Shown one piece after another: positions 1 through 9,071 of a DNA stretch of 64,000 nt. Under the pieces are notes generated by a model. That model saw nothing but the letters and a program-made list of their open reading frames with translations, ran no database searches and was not told the origin of the DNA. How positions within the stretch are numbered: position 1 is the first letter of the stretch; every line of letters begins with the position of its first letter. This DNA is from Psychrobacter pacificensis (lineage in GTDB: Bacteria; Pseudomonadota; Gammaproteobacteria; Pseudomonadales; Moraxellaceae): contig NZ_FNAL01000004.1 in assembly GCF_900101915.1 (NCBI RefSeq), positions 1 to 64,000 of the forward strand, written 5' to 3'. Position numbers and translations under genes: made by a program.

Positions 1-14
1 TCACTATCCGAAAA

Positions 15-99
15 TGGTGGGGCTGGAGAGACTCGAACTCTCACACCTTGCGGCGCCAGAACCTAAATCTGGTGCGTCTACCAATTCCGCCACAGCCCC
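15..99 (-). tRNA. tRNA-Leu (anticodon UAG)
   Basis: Read on the minus strand the segment folds as an 85-nt class II tRNA. The 5' arm GGGGCTG pairs with CAGCCCC near the 3' end, followed by discriminator A and an encoded CCA at 17-15. The anticodon stem CCAGA/TCTGG closes the loop TTTAGGT, giving anticodon UAG, which reads CUA leucine codons. The T arm carries GTTCGAGTC. The long variable arm expected of tRNA-Leu is present. Confidence 0.97.
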
Positions 100-187
100 A
101 TTTTCGTTACTCTATCATCAAAAGCGATTAAGTTCAAACGCTATCTAGACAGTTAACTGATTCGGTAGTGCGTCTCAGTGGTTGGCT

Positions 188-215
188 ATTATATAGAGTT
201 TGAATTTTTGGTCAA
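188..215 (-). promoter_or_regulatory. sigma-70 promoter of tRNA-Leu
   Basis: On the minus strand TTGACC (215-210) and TATAAT (193-188) are separated by 16 bp. The predicted start near 181 lies about 80 nt upstream of the mature tRNA 5' end, leaving a leader for RNase P removal. The near-consensus boxes fit a stable-RNA promoter. Confidence 0.75.
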
Positions 216-317
216 CCCCTATTTGCGATTATTTTTAGTTATTTTGCATTTATTTTCACGTATTTTTATAAATAATTGATATTAATGGCTTTTTAATATT
301 GCGTTTTAAGCCTTTAT

Positions 318-2078
318 TTACTCTTTGGATGGCACTCTGGGTGCAGAGATGTCTAACTGCTGTAATTTACGGGTCAGGGTATTGCGACCCCAACCAAGTA
401 AACTTGCTGCCTCTATCTTTTTGCCACCACTATGGTTGAGTGCTGCTGTTAGCAAGACCCGCTCAAACTCAGGCGTGGCCGTTTGTAGAATATCAGTTTC
501 GCCAGTATTGAGAGATTGTTCAGCCCAGATAGCGAGCGCTTTTTGCCAACTAAGGCTGGCAGGAGCTTGAGTGACTTGATTATTTTGGCTGTAATTATTT
601 AAGTCATCTTTATTTTGCAGTTGAGGGTTTTCTGTATTTGCTTGTGGTGACGAGTCGTGTTCTTGGTCTAGCTCTGAGTCTAGAGGCGTGTTTTCTAATA
701 GCTCTGGTGGCAAGTCTGTCGCCATCACGGTGTCGCCCGTGGCCATCACTGTCAGCCATAGGCAGACATTCTCAAGTTGACGCACATTGCCGCGCCAGTC
801 AAAGGTCTGCATCATCTGTAAGGCCGCAGGATGCAAATGTTTCGGTGTTGTGTTCATTTGCTCAGCTGCCGACTGCATAAAGTAGGTCGCTAATGCAGGA
901 ATGTCTTCGGGGCGTTTACGCAGTGGTGGCAGCGGTAGACGAATGACATTGAGACGATAAAACAAATCTTCACGGAAACGATTTTGTTTGACCAATTCTT
1001 CTAAGTTTTGATGAGTGGCGGCGATGATACGGACATCTACTTGGATCGGCTGCTGTCCACCAACGCGATAAAACTCGCCATTGGCCAGTACGCGTAACAG
1101 ACGTGTTTGGGTACTAAAGGGCATGTCGCCAATTTCGTCCAAAAATAACGTACCGCCATTAGCCTGCTCAAAACGTCCTTGACGAGTTGTCGTTGCACCA
1201 GTGAACGCGCCTTTTTCGTGACCAAATAATTCAGACTCAATCAAATCATGTGGTATGGCTGCCATATTAAGGGCGATAAATGGTTGCTGTTTGCGCGGTG
1301 AGTGCTGGTGCAAGGCACTGGCAACCAACTCTTTACCTGTTCCTGACTCTCCGGTGATTAAGACTGAGATGGGGGACTGCGCCAATCTACCAATGGCACG
1401 AAACACGGTTTGCATGGCTTGTGACTGACCGATGATACCGCTCGGATTGCTATTAGCTTTAGAGGCAGTTGTCACCTCAGCTTTATTTTTGCTGCGTTTA
1501 GAGTGTGTACTGGCAGGTGCTTCAGGTGTTATATCACTGTCGGCGCGCGCGTCAGTCGCGATATGGGTATCAGATTCGTTCGAATAATGAGCTATCGCCA
1601 TATTTGGCTGGTAGTTGATCGCTTTATAGATAGTGGCAACAGCATCATCTAGGTCAAAGGGCTTTGGCAAGTATTCAAACGCACCAGTCTGATAGCTATT
1701 AATCGCAGAGGTGAGGTCTGAGTGCGCTGTCATAATGACAATCGGCATGTCCGGAAAGTGCTGGTGTACCCAGTCACTAAATGACAATCCATCCATCATT
1801 GGCATACGAATATCAGTCAATATTACATCGGGTAACTGCGCGGCTGATTCTTGCTGTTTTAGCGCATCATTGAGCCGAGTCCATGCTGCCTGCGCTTGGG
1901 TAAAACTGATAACGGTCAATCCAGCATCTTCAAACGTATCTGCCAATACCATACGCAGCGCTGCATCATCGTCGATTAACCAGAGCGTTGCAGGCTGATC
2001 GCTGGGGGCATTATTGACGGTGACTATTGGAGAGTGTGCATCGCTTTTAGGGTTTTGGTTGTCACTGTATTGGGTCAT
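318..2078 (-). CDS. ntrC: Nitrogen regulation response regulator NtrC
   Basis: Sigma-54-dependent activator, the DNA-binding partner of NtrB just upstream. An N-terminal receiver domain (about residues 32-155) has the phospho-acceptor Asp89 in LTDIRMP and conserved Lys139. A central AAA+ domain (about 213-450) shows Walker A GESGTGKE (243-250) and the sigma-54 contact loop GAFTGA (290-295). A C-terminal Fis-type helix-turn-helix lies around 545-580. At 586 residues it is longer than typical NtrC (about 470). The excess is a roughly 30-residue polar leader, a Ser/Thr/Asp-rich linker at about 160-212 and a Gln/Asn/Asp-rich linker before the HTH. It follows ntrB by 82 nt in the same direction, so co-transcription is likely. 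Family knowledge: it activates glnA and other nitrogen genes under nitrogen limitation. Confidence 0.93.
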   Translation of the reverse strand: MTQYSDNQNPKSDAHSPIVTVNNAPSDQPATLWLIDDDAALRMVLADTFEDAGLTVISFTQAQAAWTRLNDALKQQESAAQLPDVILTDIRMPMMDGLSFSDWVHQHFPDMPIVIMTAHSDLTSAINSYQTGAFEYLPKPFDLDDAVATIYKAINYQPNMAIAHYSNESDTHIATDARADSDITPEAPASTHSKRSKNKAEVTTASKANSNPSGIIGQSQAMQTVFRAIGRLAQSPISVLITGESGTGKELVASALHQHSPRKQQPFIALNMAAIPHDLIESELFGHEKGAFTGATTTRQGRFEQANGGTLFLDEIGDMPFSTQTRLLRVLANGEFYRVGGQQPIQVDVRIIAATHQNLEELVKQNRFREDLFYRLNVIRLPLPPLRKRPEDIPALATYFMQSAAEQMNTTPKHLHPAALQMMQTFDWRGNVRQLENVCLWLTVMATGDTVMATDLPPELLENTPLDSELDQEHDSSPQANTENPQLQNKDDLNNYSQNNQVTQAPASLSWQKALAIWAEQSLNTGETDILQTATPEFERVLLTAALNHSGGKKIEAASLLGWGRNTLTRKLQQLDISAPRVPSKE

Positions 2079-2160
2079 GTATCGGGCCTAATGAGCAATT
2101 GTTATTGTCGGTTTGGGATTGGATGTCTTACAATTTAGCAGTTTTATGCCGCCATGTGTT

Positions 2161-3531
2161 CTATGATTCAGTGACGGGCTGGGTAAAAGGCAGATATAGT
2201 GTAAAGCGTGTTTGCTTGCCGTTCGCCTCCTCTGTAGAGCTCACATCAATCATACCATGATGATGGCTGATAATATCTTGTACGATAGATAAGCCAAGGC
2301 CAGTACCTGCTGCACGGCTGGTCACCATCGGAAAAAATATTTGTCCGATAAGTGCCGGATCAATGCCCGAACCATTGTCAGTGATAGTGATTTGCAGCAC
2401 TTGCTTGTGCTGCTGCCCGACAATCGTATGCTGAAAGGCAACGCGCGTTTGAATGTGCAAGGTTGGCTGATAAGCAGTCTCTCTATCGGTCTGCACATCG
2501 GTTAATGGTAACTCCTTAGACGCAGAGAGCTTGTTCTGCTGTAGCGTTTGCTCAAACTCAGTCATAGACTCACACGCATTATTCATAATATTCAAAAATA
2601 CCTGAATCAATTGGTCTTTGTCAGCACACAACTCAGGCAATGACAAATCATAATCCCTCTGTATCGTCACTTGTGGGTATTGACTGACTACCAAGGTCAA
2701 AACATGCTCTAGTGGTTCATGGACATTCAGCGTTTGCCAGTTTGGCAGCTGATTTGAGCCAAGCAGTTGAGCAATCAGATGTGTCAAACGGTCAGTTTCT
2801 GAGATGATAATATCGGTATAGTTACGCAGCTTTTGATTCATTTTTTGCAAATCATCGTTTGTGCCAGCGCTAGTGTCCTGTGAGATACTGAACGCGTTAG
2901 AGTGACTGTTAGCCGTCGTCGTATTCGCATCACTGAATTTAATAAACTGTCGCTGCAATAACTGCGCTGCACCCCGAATGCCCGCAAGTGGGTTTTTGAT
3001 TTCATGCGCGACCGACCGTAGCATGTGACGAGCAACCGCATATTGCTGCTGCTGGCGCTGCTCCTCTGATATGCGACTTTGGCGGTCTTTGCCCCACATC
3101 TCGATAATAAAATACGACTGCTGCTCGTAGATAACAGGCGTCACGCTATAATCGACCGAAAGTAGTAGATTGCCATTCAAAGGCGTCTGGATGACGTGAT
3201 CATGGTCAATGAAAGGCTGTTGGTAGTTTTGTGCTTGATTGAACCGCTCTGTCAAAGAATAGAGGGGTTCATCCAGAGGTTTGTTTTCACTATCATCACT
3301 GACATTGTCGATAGAAGCATTTTCTTTTAGTTTTAATTCATCGGGTGCCAATAGCGTCAAGATAGACTGGTTGATTAACCTCCCACTACTAATAGCCAGT
3401 AATTGCTCCGCTTGAGCATTTAAACGGGTTATCGATAACTGATCATTGACCCACAAAATAGCGGTGAATAGATGCTGTGATACGAATGCTAAATCAGGGG
3501 TGGTTTTGGTGGTGATAAAATCAGCAGTCAT
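2161..3531 (-). CDS. ntrB: Nitrogen regulation sensor histidine kinase NtrB
   Basis: Cytoplasmic sensor kinase/phosphatase controlling NtrC. A PAS-like region occupies the first 150 residues. The phospho-accepting H-box VAHEIKNPLAG has His176 counted from the start chosen here. The ATP-binding domain has N-box NIMNNACESM, G1 DNGSGIDP and G2 GTGLGLSIV. The frame stays open to 3618, but the added 29 residues would run into the divergent rimO leader, so the ATG at 3531 is preferred. Two polar inserts are visible: a short Ser/Asp/Asn stretch near residue 75-90, and an Asn/Ser/Thr-rich stretch between the H-box helix and the second helix of the dimerization domain. Upstream of ntrC in one transcription unit and divergent from rimO. 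Confidence 0.92.
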   Translation of the reverse strand: MTADFITTKTTPDLAFVSQHLFTAILWVNDQLSITRLNAQAEQLLAISSGRLINQSILTLLAPDELKLKENASIDNVSDDSENKPLDEPLYSLTERFNQAQNYQQPFIDHDHVIQTPLNGNLLLSVDYSVTPVIYEQQSYFIIEMWGKDRQSRISEEQRQQQQYAVARHMLRSVAHEIKNPLAGIRGAAQLLQRQFIKFSDANTTTANSHSNAFSISQDTSAGTNDDLQKMNQKLRNYTDIIISETDRLTHLIAQLLGSNQLPNWQTLNVHEPLEHVLTLVVSQYPQVTIQRDYDLSLPELCADKDQLIQVFLNIMNNACESMTEFEQTLQQNKLSASKELPLTDVQTDRETAYQPTLHIQTRVAFQHTIVGQQHKQVLQITITDNGSGIDPALIGQIFFPMVTSRAAGTGLGLSIVQDIISHHHGMIDVSSTEEANGKQTRFTLYLPFTQPVTES

Positions 3532-3666
3532 GGATAGTGCCCAGAAAAATAGGATGTTTGAATCAATATTTAACCATAAATCAAGACTATAGAGAGGCAA
3601 AACTGGTGATTTTTGCAAAAAAAACGTACAATGCGCTCAGCCAATTTATCTCTAGCAAGGTCAGCC

Positions 3667-5265
3667 ATGTCCAAAACTTCTACCGAGTCAGTGAACACGA
3701 CAACGACAGCCCCTACGTCAGCCGTAAAAGACACTGCCACTATCTTTAATCCTGCAAAGCCATCAATACCGCAAGAGCAGAGTCAGACAGATGTCAGTCA
3801 AACACATACTGACCAGCCTTATCATCATAAAGCCAACCACAATCAAAACCGCAGCATTACTCAAAGCAGTCACGCTACTTCAGCCTCGACGGCTAATGCA
3901 ACTGCCACGATGCCAGTAGTGAGTGCAGCGCCAAAAATTGGGTTTGTGTCACTAGGTTGCCCCAAGGCCTTGGTGGATAGTGAGCGTATTATCACTGAGC
4001 TGAGCCGTGATGGCTATCAAGTTGCAAGCGACTATGACGGTGCAGATTTGGTCGTGGTCAACACCTGCGGTTTTATTGAGTCAGCGGTGCAAGAGTCGCT
4101 TGATGCGATTGGCGAGGCCATTAGCAAAAACGGTAAAGTGATTGTCACCGGTTGCCTAGGCAAAGAAGCGGAAAAAATCCGTGAGATGCATCCCGCTGTA
4201 CTCGCAGTGACGGGCGCGCATGCCTATGATGAGGTGATTACAGCCGTTGCACAGCACGTGCCAAAGCCAAATCGCAGCTTGGATGCCAATTACGACCCAA
4301 AAATAGACTTGATCAATGAAGCGGGGGTCAAACTGACGCCCAGTCATTATGCGTATCTAAAAATCTCAGAAGGCTGTAACCACCGCTGTACGTTCTGTAT
4401 TATCCCAAGTTTGCGCGGTGATCTCGTGTCACGTCCGATTGATAATGTCATGAACGAAGCCATGGCGCTCAAAAAAGCGGGCGTGAAAGAGTTGCTTATC
4501 ATCTCGCAAGACACCTCAGCGTATGGGCTGGACCTCAAATATAAGACCAGCTTTTGGAATGGCATGCCGCTCAAGTCTAAGTTTTATGATTTATGCCAAG
4601 CCTTGAATGATCTAGGTATTTGGGTGCGTCTGCATTATGTTTATCCATACCCACATGTAGACAAAGTCGTTGAGCTAATGGGCGAAAAGAAACTGCTGCC
4701 TTATCTCGATATTCCGTTTCAGCATGCCAGTCATCGTATTCTAAAAGCAATGAAACGCCCTGCGCACAGCGAAAACACCTTGGCTCGTATCAAAGCATGG
4801 CGTGATATCTGCCCTGATATTGTGATTCGCTCGACTTTCGTAGTTGGCTTCCCAGGCGAGACTGAAGAAGATTTTCAGTGCTTGCTTGATTGGCTGGTCG
4901 AGGCGCGACTTGACCGCGTGGGTGCATTTACGTATTCAGAAGTAGAAGGTGCTGTCGCCAATGATTTGCCAAACCATGTGCCTGAAGACGTCAAGCAATC
5001 TCGCTACGAGCGTTTGATGGCGCTGCAACAAGAGATCTCAGCGCAAAAACTACAAGAAAAAGTCGGCAAAACCTTAACCGTACTGGTTGATGAGATTGAT
5101 AGTGATGAGAATATCGCTATTTGCCGTAGTTATGCTGATGCGCCTGAGATTGACGGGCATGTCTATGTTGATGAGATTACCGCTCAAGTCAAAGTTGGGC
5201 AGTTCTTGACCGTGACGATTGATGATGCCAGTGAATACGACCTGTTTGCCAGTTATCAAGGTTAA
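3667..5265 (+). CDS. rimO: Ribosomal protein S12 methylthiotransferase RimO
   Basis: Radical-SAM enzyme that adds a methylthio group to the conserved aspartate of ribosomal protein S12. The N-terminal MTTase domain begins at [18 protein letters not shown] and contains NTCGFIESA and TGCLGKEA, whose cysteines bind the auxiliary cluster. The radical-SAM motif CNHRCTFC supplies Cys237, Cys241 and Cys244 (counted from 3667). A TRAM domain closes the C-terminus. ATG 3667 is chosen over the in-frame ATG at 3613 because AAGG lies 6 nt upstream. Even so, about 80-85 residues of Thr/Ser/Gln/His-rich sequence precede the catalytic core, which in E. coli RimO starts almost at residue 1. The extension is seen in the sequence; its role is unknown. 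Confidence 0.93.
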   Translation: MSKTSTESVNTTTTAPTSAVKDTATIFNPAKPSIPQEQSQTDVSQTHTDQPYHHKANHNQNRSITQSSHATSASTANATATMPVVSAAPKIGFVSLGCPKALVDSERIITELSRDGYQVASDYDGADLVVVNTCGFIESAVQESLDAIGEAISKNGKVIVTGCLGKEAEKIREMHPAVLAVTGAHAYDEVITAVAQHVPKPNRSLDANYDPKIDLINEAGVKLTPSHYAYLKISEGCNHRCTFCIIPSLRGDLVSRPIDNVMNEAMALKKAGVKELLIISQDTSAYGLDLKYKTSFWNGMPLKSKFYDLCQALNDLGIWVRLHYVYPYPHVDKVVELMGEKKLLPYLDIPFQHASHRILKAMKRPAHSENTLARIKAWRDICPDIVIRSTFVVGFPGETEEDFQCLLDWLVEARLDRVGAFTYSEVEGAVANDLPNHVPEDVKQSRYERLMALQQEISAQKLQEKVGKTLTVLVDEIDSDENIAICRSYADAPEIDGHVYVDEITAQVKVGQFLTVTIDDASEYDLFASYQG

Positions 5266-5288
5266 GTGTTCGACAAGATATACGAGTG

Positions 5289-5315
5289 AAAATTGCCCAA
5301 TAGCGGGCAGTTTTT
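5289..5315 (+). terminator. Intrinsic terminator after rimO
   Basis: AAAATTGCCC pairs with GGGCAGTTTT around a 6-nt loop, with one mismatch, and is followed by five T. It lies 24 nt after the rimO stop. Confidence 0.6.
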
Positions 5316-5385
5316 GCTACAATTAGCGCAATTTAGCCTGTTTAATACGCTTGTCTTTAAGTGCAGCGTTACGGGCAAACTTGAT

Positions 5386-5415
5386 TTGTGTTTTACCCAT
5401 AATTTTCTTTATAAT
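5386..5415 (+). promoter_or_regulatory. Predicted sigma-70 promoter of pyrH
   Basis: TTGTGT (5386-5391), an 18-bp spacer and a perfect TATAAT (5410-5415) lie 22 bp upstream of the pyrH start codon. AAGGTGA at 5427-5433 serves as the ribosome binding site. Confidence 0.55.
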
Positions 5416-5437
5416 TTCATGATAATAAGGTGACCTC

Positions 5438-6163
5438 ATGTCTGACAAAAACCCGCGTTACGCCCGTATCTTGCTAAAACTCTCTGGTGAAGCCTTGGCT
5501 GGTAGCAAAGACATGGGTATTGATACCGAAGTGCTCGATAAAATGAGCCTGTCTATCGCTCATTTGCGTGGACTAGGTGTTCAGGTTGGTATCGTGGTTG
5601 GCGGTGGTAACTTATATCGCGGCGCACAATTACAAAAAGAAGGTTTGGTTGGCCGTGTGACGGGTGATCAGATGGGTATGCTAGCCACTGTCATGAATGG
5701 TCTGGCGATGCGTGATGCGCTTGAGCGTCGCAACATAAAAACGCGTTTGATGTCTGCATTGCCAATTGGTGAGGTCACCGAAAGCTATAGCAGTCGTAAT
5801 GCGATTCGCTATCTCAAAAATGGTGAAGTGTGTATTTTTGTTGCTGGAACAGGCAACCCATTCTTCACCACTGATACGGCTGCTTGTTTGCGTGGTATCG
5901 AGATTGAAGCCGGCTTGATTTTGAAAGCGACTAAGGTTGATGGCGTTTATGACAAAGACCCAAGCTTACATTCTGATGCCAAAAAATACGACGGGCTCAC
6001 CTTTGATGAAGTGTTAGAGCAGAAACTTGGCGTGATGGATTTGACGGCTATCGCGCTATGCCGCGAGCATAACGTGCCTTTACAAGTATTTGATATGACC
6101 AAACCTAATGCATTGCTAAATGTCATCATGGGTGAAAACGAAGGCACACGCGTTTTTCATTAA
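5438..6163 (+). CDS. pyrH: Uridylate kinase (UMP kinase) PyrH
   Basis: Phosphorylates UMP to UDP in pyrimidine nucleotide synthesis. It belongs to the amino-acid kinase family and is hexameric in bacteria. Seen: N-terminal [11 protein letters not shown] for phosphate binding, [37 protein letters not shown] and [11 protein letters not shown], all diagnostic of bacterial PyrH. The length of 241 residues matches the family. It is followed 128 bp later by frr, the near-universal pyrH-frr pairing. Unlike E. coli, rpsB-tsf do not precede it here; rimO does. Confidence 0.97.
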   Translation: MSDKNPRYARILLKLSGEALAGSKDMGIDTEVLDKMSLSIAHLRGLGVQVGIVVGGGNLYRGAQLQKEGLVGRVTGDQMGMLATVMNGLAMRDALERRNIKTRLMSALPIGEVTESYSSRNAIRYLKNGEVCIFVAGTGNPFFTTDTAACLRGIEIEAGLILKATKVDGVYDKDPSLHSDAKKYDGLTFDEVLEQKLGVMDLTAIALCREHNVPLQVFDMTKPNALLNVIMGENEGTRVFH

Positions 6164-6206
6164 TTAATTCCCTGAATTGATGTAGCGTTGATCGGTCACT
6201 TCAGAG

Positions 6207-6240
6207 AGTGGCTAATAACAAAAAGTAGCTAATAACAAAT
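6207..6240. repeat. 17-bp tandem duplication upstream of frr
   Basis: Two copies of a 17-bp unit, AGTGGCTAATAACAAAA (6207-6223) and AGTAGCTAATAACAAAT (6224-6240), lie in the pyrH-frr spacer. They differ at two positions. Confidence 0.8.
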
Positions 6241-6291
6241 ATCCCAATAGCAAATAAAAAATTTGTCGATAGCGATAAATAAGGACACACA

Positions 6292-6846
6292 ATGATTAAA
6301 GAGATTAAGCAAGACGGCGAAGCACGCATGCAAAAAACGTTGGAAGCGCTTGAAAGCACTTTCAGTAAAGTTCGCACTGGACGTGCACACCCAGGTATGT
6401 TGTCAGGCGTGATGGTCAGCTACTACGGTGCACCAACCCCCCTAAACCAAGTCGCCAGCGTCAACGTTGAAGACTCACGTACGTTATTGGTTCAACCGTT
6501 TGACCGTACGATGGTACAAGCAGTAGACAAAGCCATTCGCGAAGCAGATTTGGGCCTAAACCCAATGACAGCGGATGTGATTCGTGTGCCCATGCCAGCG
6601 TTGACCGAAGACACCCGCCGCGATATGCAAAAACTTGCACGCGGAGAAGCGGAGAGCAGCCGTGTGTCTATCCGTAATATTCGCCGTGATATGATGAATG
6701 ACATCAAAGATCTAGCAAAAGAGAAAGAAATTTCAGAAGATGATGAGCGCCGTGCTAACGATGACATCCAAAAAATCACTGACAAGTACATTGAAACTAT
6801 CGATAGCCGCCTCAGCAAAAAAGAAAGCGATTTGATGGAAGTTTAA
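6292..6846 (+). CDS. frr: Ribosome recycling factor
   Basis: Splits post-termination ribosomes together with EF-G. The 184-residue protein shows the family pattern: KTRTGRAHP-like segment [23 protein letters not shown], then the coiled-coil half [24 protein letters not shown] ending in a Lys/Asp/Glu-rich helix. Length is typical (185 in E. coli). AAGGA 12 nt upstream of the ATG at 6292 is the likely binding site. It follows pyrH, consistent with a shared transcript. Confidence 0.97.
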   Translation: MIKEIKQDGEARMQKTLEALESTFSKVRTGRAHPGMLSGVMVSYYGAPTPLNQVASVNVEDSRTLLVQPFDRTMVQAVDKAIREADLGLNPMTADVIRVPMPALTEDTRRDMQKLARGEAESSRVSIRNIRRDMMNDIKDLAKEKEISEDDERRANDDIQKITDKYIETIDSRLSKKESDLMEV

Positions 6847-6904
6847 TACTGATCCATTTGGTATTTATAGCAAGAATCAATTCGGTAGATTATCTGTAAT
6901 TTAG

Positions 6905-6938
6905 CAGCCAATACCTTGTAGTTATTGGCTGTTTATTA
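6905..6938 (+). terminator. Probable terminator after frr
   Basis: CAGCCAATA (6905-6913) pairs with TATTGGCTG (6923-6931), followed by TTTATTA. The T-run is short, so termination strength is uncertain. Confidence 0.55.
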
Positions 6939-7119
6939 TGATATGGATAATATGATTCATTAATGTGAGTGCAGTTTACTGATATTTCTCAAATATATTG
7001 TAAGCTATAAAAATTTTGATCGCTAAATTATGATAAATTTGTGAATTATTTACATGGCGCTTTTAATCGCCACTGCACACGTTATTATTATTTTACCTTA
7101 ACAACAAGCAAGTTTGCCT

Positions 7120-7878
7120 ATGTCCACTTCAGCCGTTACGGCTCCTAACATTCTTCCTCGTCATATCGCTATTATCATGGATGGTAATAACAGATATGGC
7201 AAAGCCAATAACCTGGGTAAAGGTCAAGGTCACATAGCTGGTAAAACTGCTTTAGACCCTATCGTAGAATATTGTGTCGAGACCGGTATTGAAGTACTGA
7301 CTGTTTTTGCTTTCTCTAGCGAAAATTGGCAGCGACCACCTAGTGAAGTTGCACTATTAATGCAGTTGTTGGCATCGACCATTGATGAGCAAATGCCGCG
7401 TATGAAAAAATACTGTATTCGCTTACGTTTTATCGGTGATCGCAGTCAGCTTAGTGAAGAATTACAAGCGTTAATGGCGGATGCCGAAGCAGAAACTGCA
7501 AGCTTTGATGCCATGACATTAGTCATTGCGATTAGCTATGGTGGACAGTGGGATATTGCTCATGCAGCAAAACAGCTGGCACAACAAGTGCAGGTAGGTG
7601 AGTTGAGGGCTGAAGATATTAGTGCAGAAATGCTCGGTGAGCAAGTACAACTGGCAGACGCTCCAGCAGTAGACATGCTGGTTCGTACTGGTGGTGATTA
7701 TCGAATATCGAATTTTTTATTATGGCAAGCGGCCTATGCAGAGTTGTTTTTCACGCCAACTTTATGGCCAGATTTTGTTCCAGAAGAGCTGGCTTCGATG
7801 ATGGCTGAGTTTGCACAGCGTCAACGCCGTTTTGGTAAAACCAGCGAGCAGGTAGGGATAGAGCAGCATAGTCGCTGA
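7120..7878 (+). CDS. uppS: Undecaprenyl diphosphate synthase UppS
   Basis: Cis-prenyltransferase that makes C55 undecaprenyl diphosphate, the lipid carrier for peptidoglycan and O-antigen synthesis. Catalytic Asp21 lies in IAIIMDGNNRYGK. Other conserved segments are VLTVFAFSSENWQRP, AISYGGQWDI and the C-terminal LVRTGGDYRISNFLLWQAAYAELFF, whose arginines bind diphosphate. ATG 7120 is used rather than the in-frame TTG at 7114. A slight oddity is NNRYGK where most homologs have NGRWAK. It is followed by cdsA with a 175-bp gap containing a new promoter. Confidence 0.95.
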   Translation: MSTSAVTAPNILPRHIAIIMDGNNRYGKANNLGKGQGHIAGKTALDPIVEYCVETGIEVLTVFAFSSENWQRPPSEVALLMQLLASTIDEQMPRMKKYCIRLRFIGDRSQLSEELQALMADAEAETASFDAMTLVIAISYGGQWDIAHAAKQLAQQVQVGELRAEDISAEMLGEQVQLADAPAVDMLVRTGGDYRISNFLLWQAAYAELFFTPTLWPDFVPEELASMMAEFAQRQRRFGKTSEQVGIEQHSR

Positions 7879-8000
7879 TGCAATAGTAGCCATAAAAATT
7901 CAGACAGTATTCTCTAGGTCGCTAATACCGCTTGCTTACGAGATGATAAACCGTTTTAATGAGGGTCAATGCTATTAATGGGCACAGGTCTATCAACTGT

Positions 8001-8006
8001 TATAAT
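8001..8006 (+). promoter_or_regulatory. Extended -10 promoter element upstream of cdsA
   Basis: TGTTATAAT gives a TGn-extended perfect -10 hexamer at 8001-8006, 48 bp before the cdsA start. No good -35 box is visible. Confidence 0.45.
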
Positions 8007-8053
8007 GCATTTTTTTGACTGTACCTTCTTCATTATTATAAGGCTCGATAAGT

Positions 8054-8863
8054 ATGTGGCAACGAATTAGAACGGCAATAGTTCTCGTTATTATCGTTGG
8101 TATTGCAATGTTTGCGAGCCAAACCCCTATTTTATTCGCACCGCTTTTAGCCGTTGGCGTCATTATCGCAGCTCATGAGTGGGCGAAGTTGATGCCGAAG
8201 TGGCGTCAACCTATTGTCTTTGTGCTATTAGTTTTAGTGATAACTGTCGTATCGCTTATGTTGAAGGTGACTTGGTTATTCTGGTGGACGGCCTCGCTTG
8301 TCATATGGATGATGGCACTGTCTTGGGTACGTGCATTCCCAACACAGACAAAATGGTACGGAAAACATCTAGCGTTGTTGGGTGTGGTTATTTTGACAGC
8401 CTCTATTACTGCGATTTTTTACCTCTGGCAGCTATCAGCATGGTGGCTACTTTATGTGTTTTTATTGGTCTGGTGTGCTGATAGCGGTGCTTATTTTGTT
8501 GGTCGCAAGCTTGGCCGCCGAAAAATGGCACCCAATGTCTCACCCAATAAGAGTATGGAAGGATTGGCCGGTGGTTTGATTACAGGTCTACTGGTAGTCG
8601 TTGCGATCAGTGTGTTTAAGCTACAACTGACGGGCGCATCGCTAGTCGCCTTTGTGGCACTATCGGCACTAACGATTCTGGCTTCTGTGCTTGGTGATCT
8701 TTTTGAATCAATGCTCAAGCGCCGTGCTGATGTCAAAGACTCTGGTACCATCTTACCAGGGCATGGTGGTGTACTTGATCGTATTGATTCATTGCTATCT
8801 GCAACTCCAATATTCGCGCTTGGCTTTTGGGCGATACAGCAGCTAGGTTTGATTGTGGTATAA
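8054..8863 (+). CDS. cdsA: Phosphatidate cytidylyltransferase CdsA
   Basis: Integral membrane enzyme that converts phosphatidic acid and CTP to CDP-diacylglycerol, the branch point to all phospholipids. Several hydrophobic segments run from the N-terminus. The C-terminal signature is KDSGTILPGHGGVLDRIDSLL, preceded by VWCADSGAYFVGRKLGRRKMAPNVSPNKSMEG, which carries the conserved acidic and basic residues. The 269-residue length is normal. The last codons (GLIVV-stop) are the first copy of a 19-bp triplicated repeat. It lies between uppS and dxr, in the order usual for the cluster although dxr comes later than in E. coli. Confidence 0.95.
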   Translation: MWQRIRTAIVLVIIVGIAMFASQTPILFAPLLAVGVIIAAHEWAKLMPKWRQPIVFVLLVLVITVVSLMLKVTWLFWWTASLVIWMMALSWVRAFPTQTKWYGKHLALLGVVILTASITAIFYLWQLSAWWLLYVFLLVWCADSGAYFVGRKLGRRKMAPNVSPNKSMEGLAGGLITGLLVVVAISVFKLQLTGASLVAFVALSALTILASVLGDLFESMLKRRADVKDSGTILPGHGGVLDRIDSLLSATPIFALGFWAIQQLGLIVV

Positions 8864-8904
8864 GACTTTGATTGTGGTATAAGACTTTGATTGTGGTATA
8901 AGAC
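8848..8904. repeat. Three exact 19-bp tandem repeats at the cdsA stop codon
   Basis: TTTGATTGTGGTATAAGAC occurs at 8848-8866, 8867-8885 and 8886-8904 with no differences. The first copy encodes the final residues and TAA of cdsA. The other two are untranslated. Perfect identity suggests recent slippage. Confidence 0.95.
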
Positions 8905-9071
8905 AAAGTCACTTAGCTGACTTTATGGTGTGATAGGTAAGCGAAGTGACCGTTTTGGCTAGTCTTTTACAACGGTCTTATTTATTGCTATATAGCCTCA
9001 TTATCCTTTATATTTTTTAAACCTCATTTACTCTTTTCTCATTTTTTAAATATTAAATATCATAGGCATTA

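Noticed and set aside
3613-3666. Upstream ATG of rimO at 3613
   Set aside because: It lacks a binding site, whereas ATG 3667 has AAGG at 6 nt. The extra residues have no conserved character.
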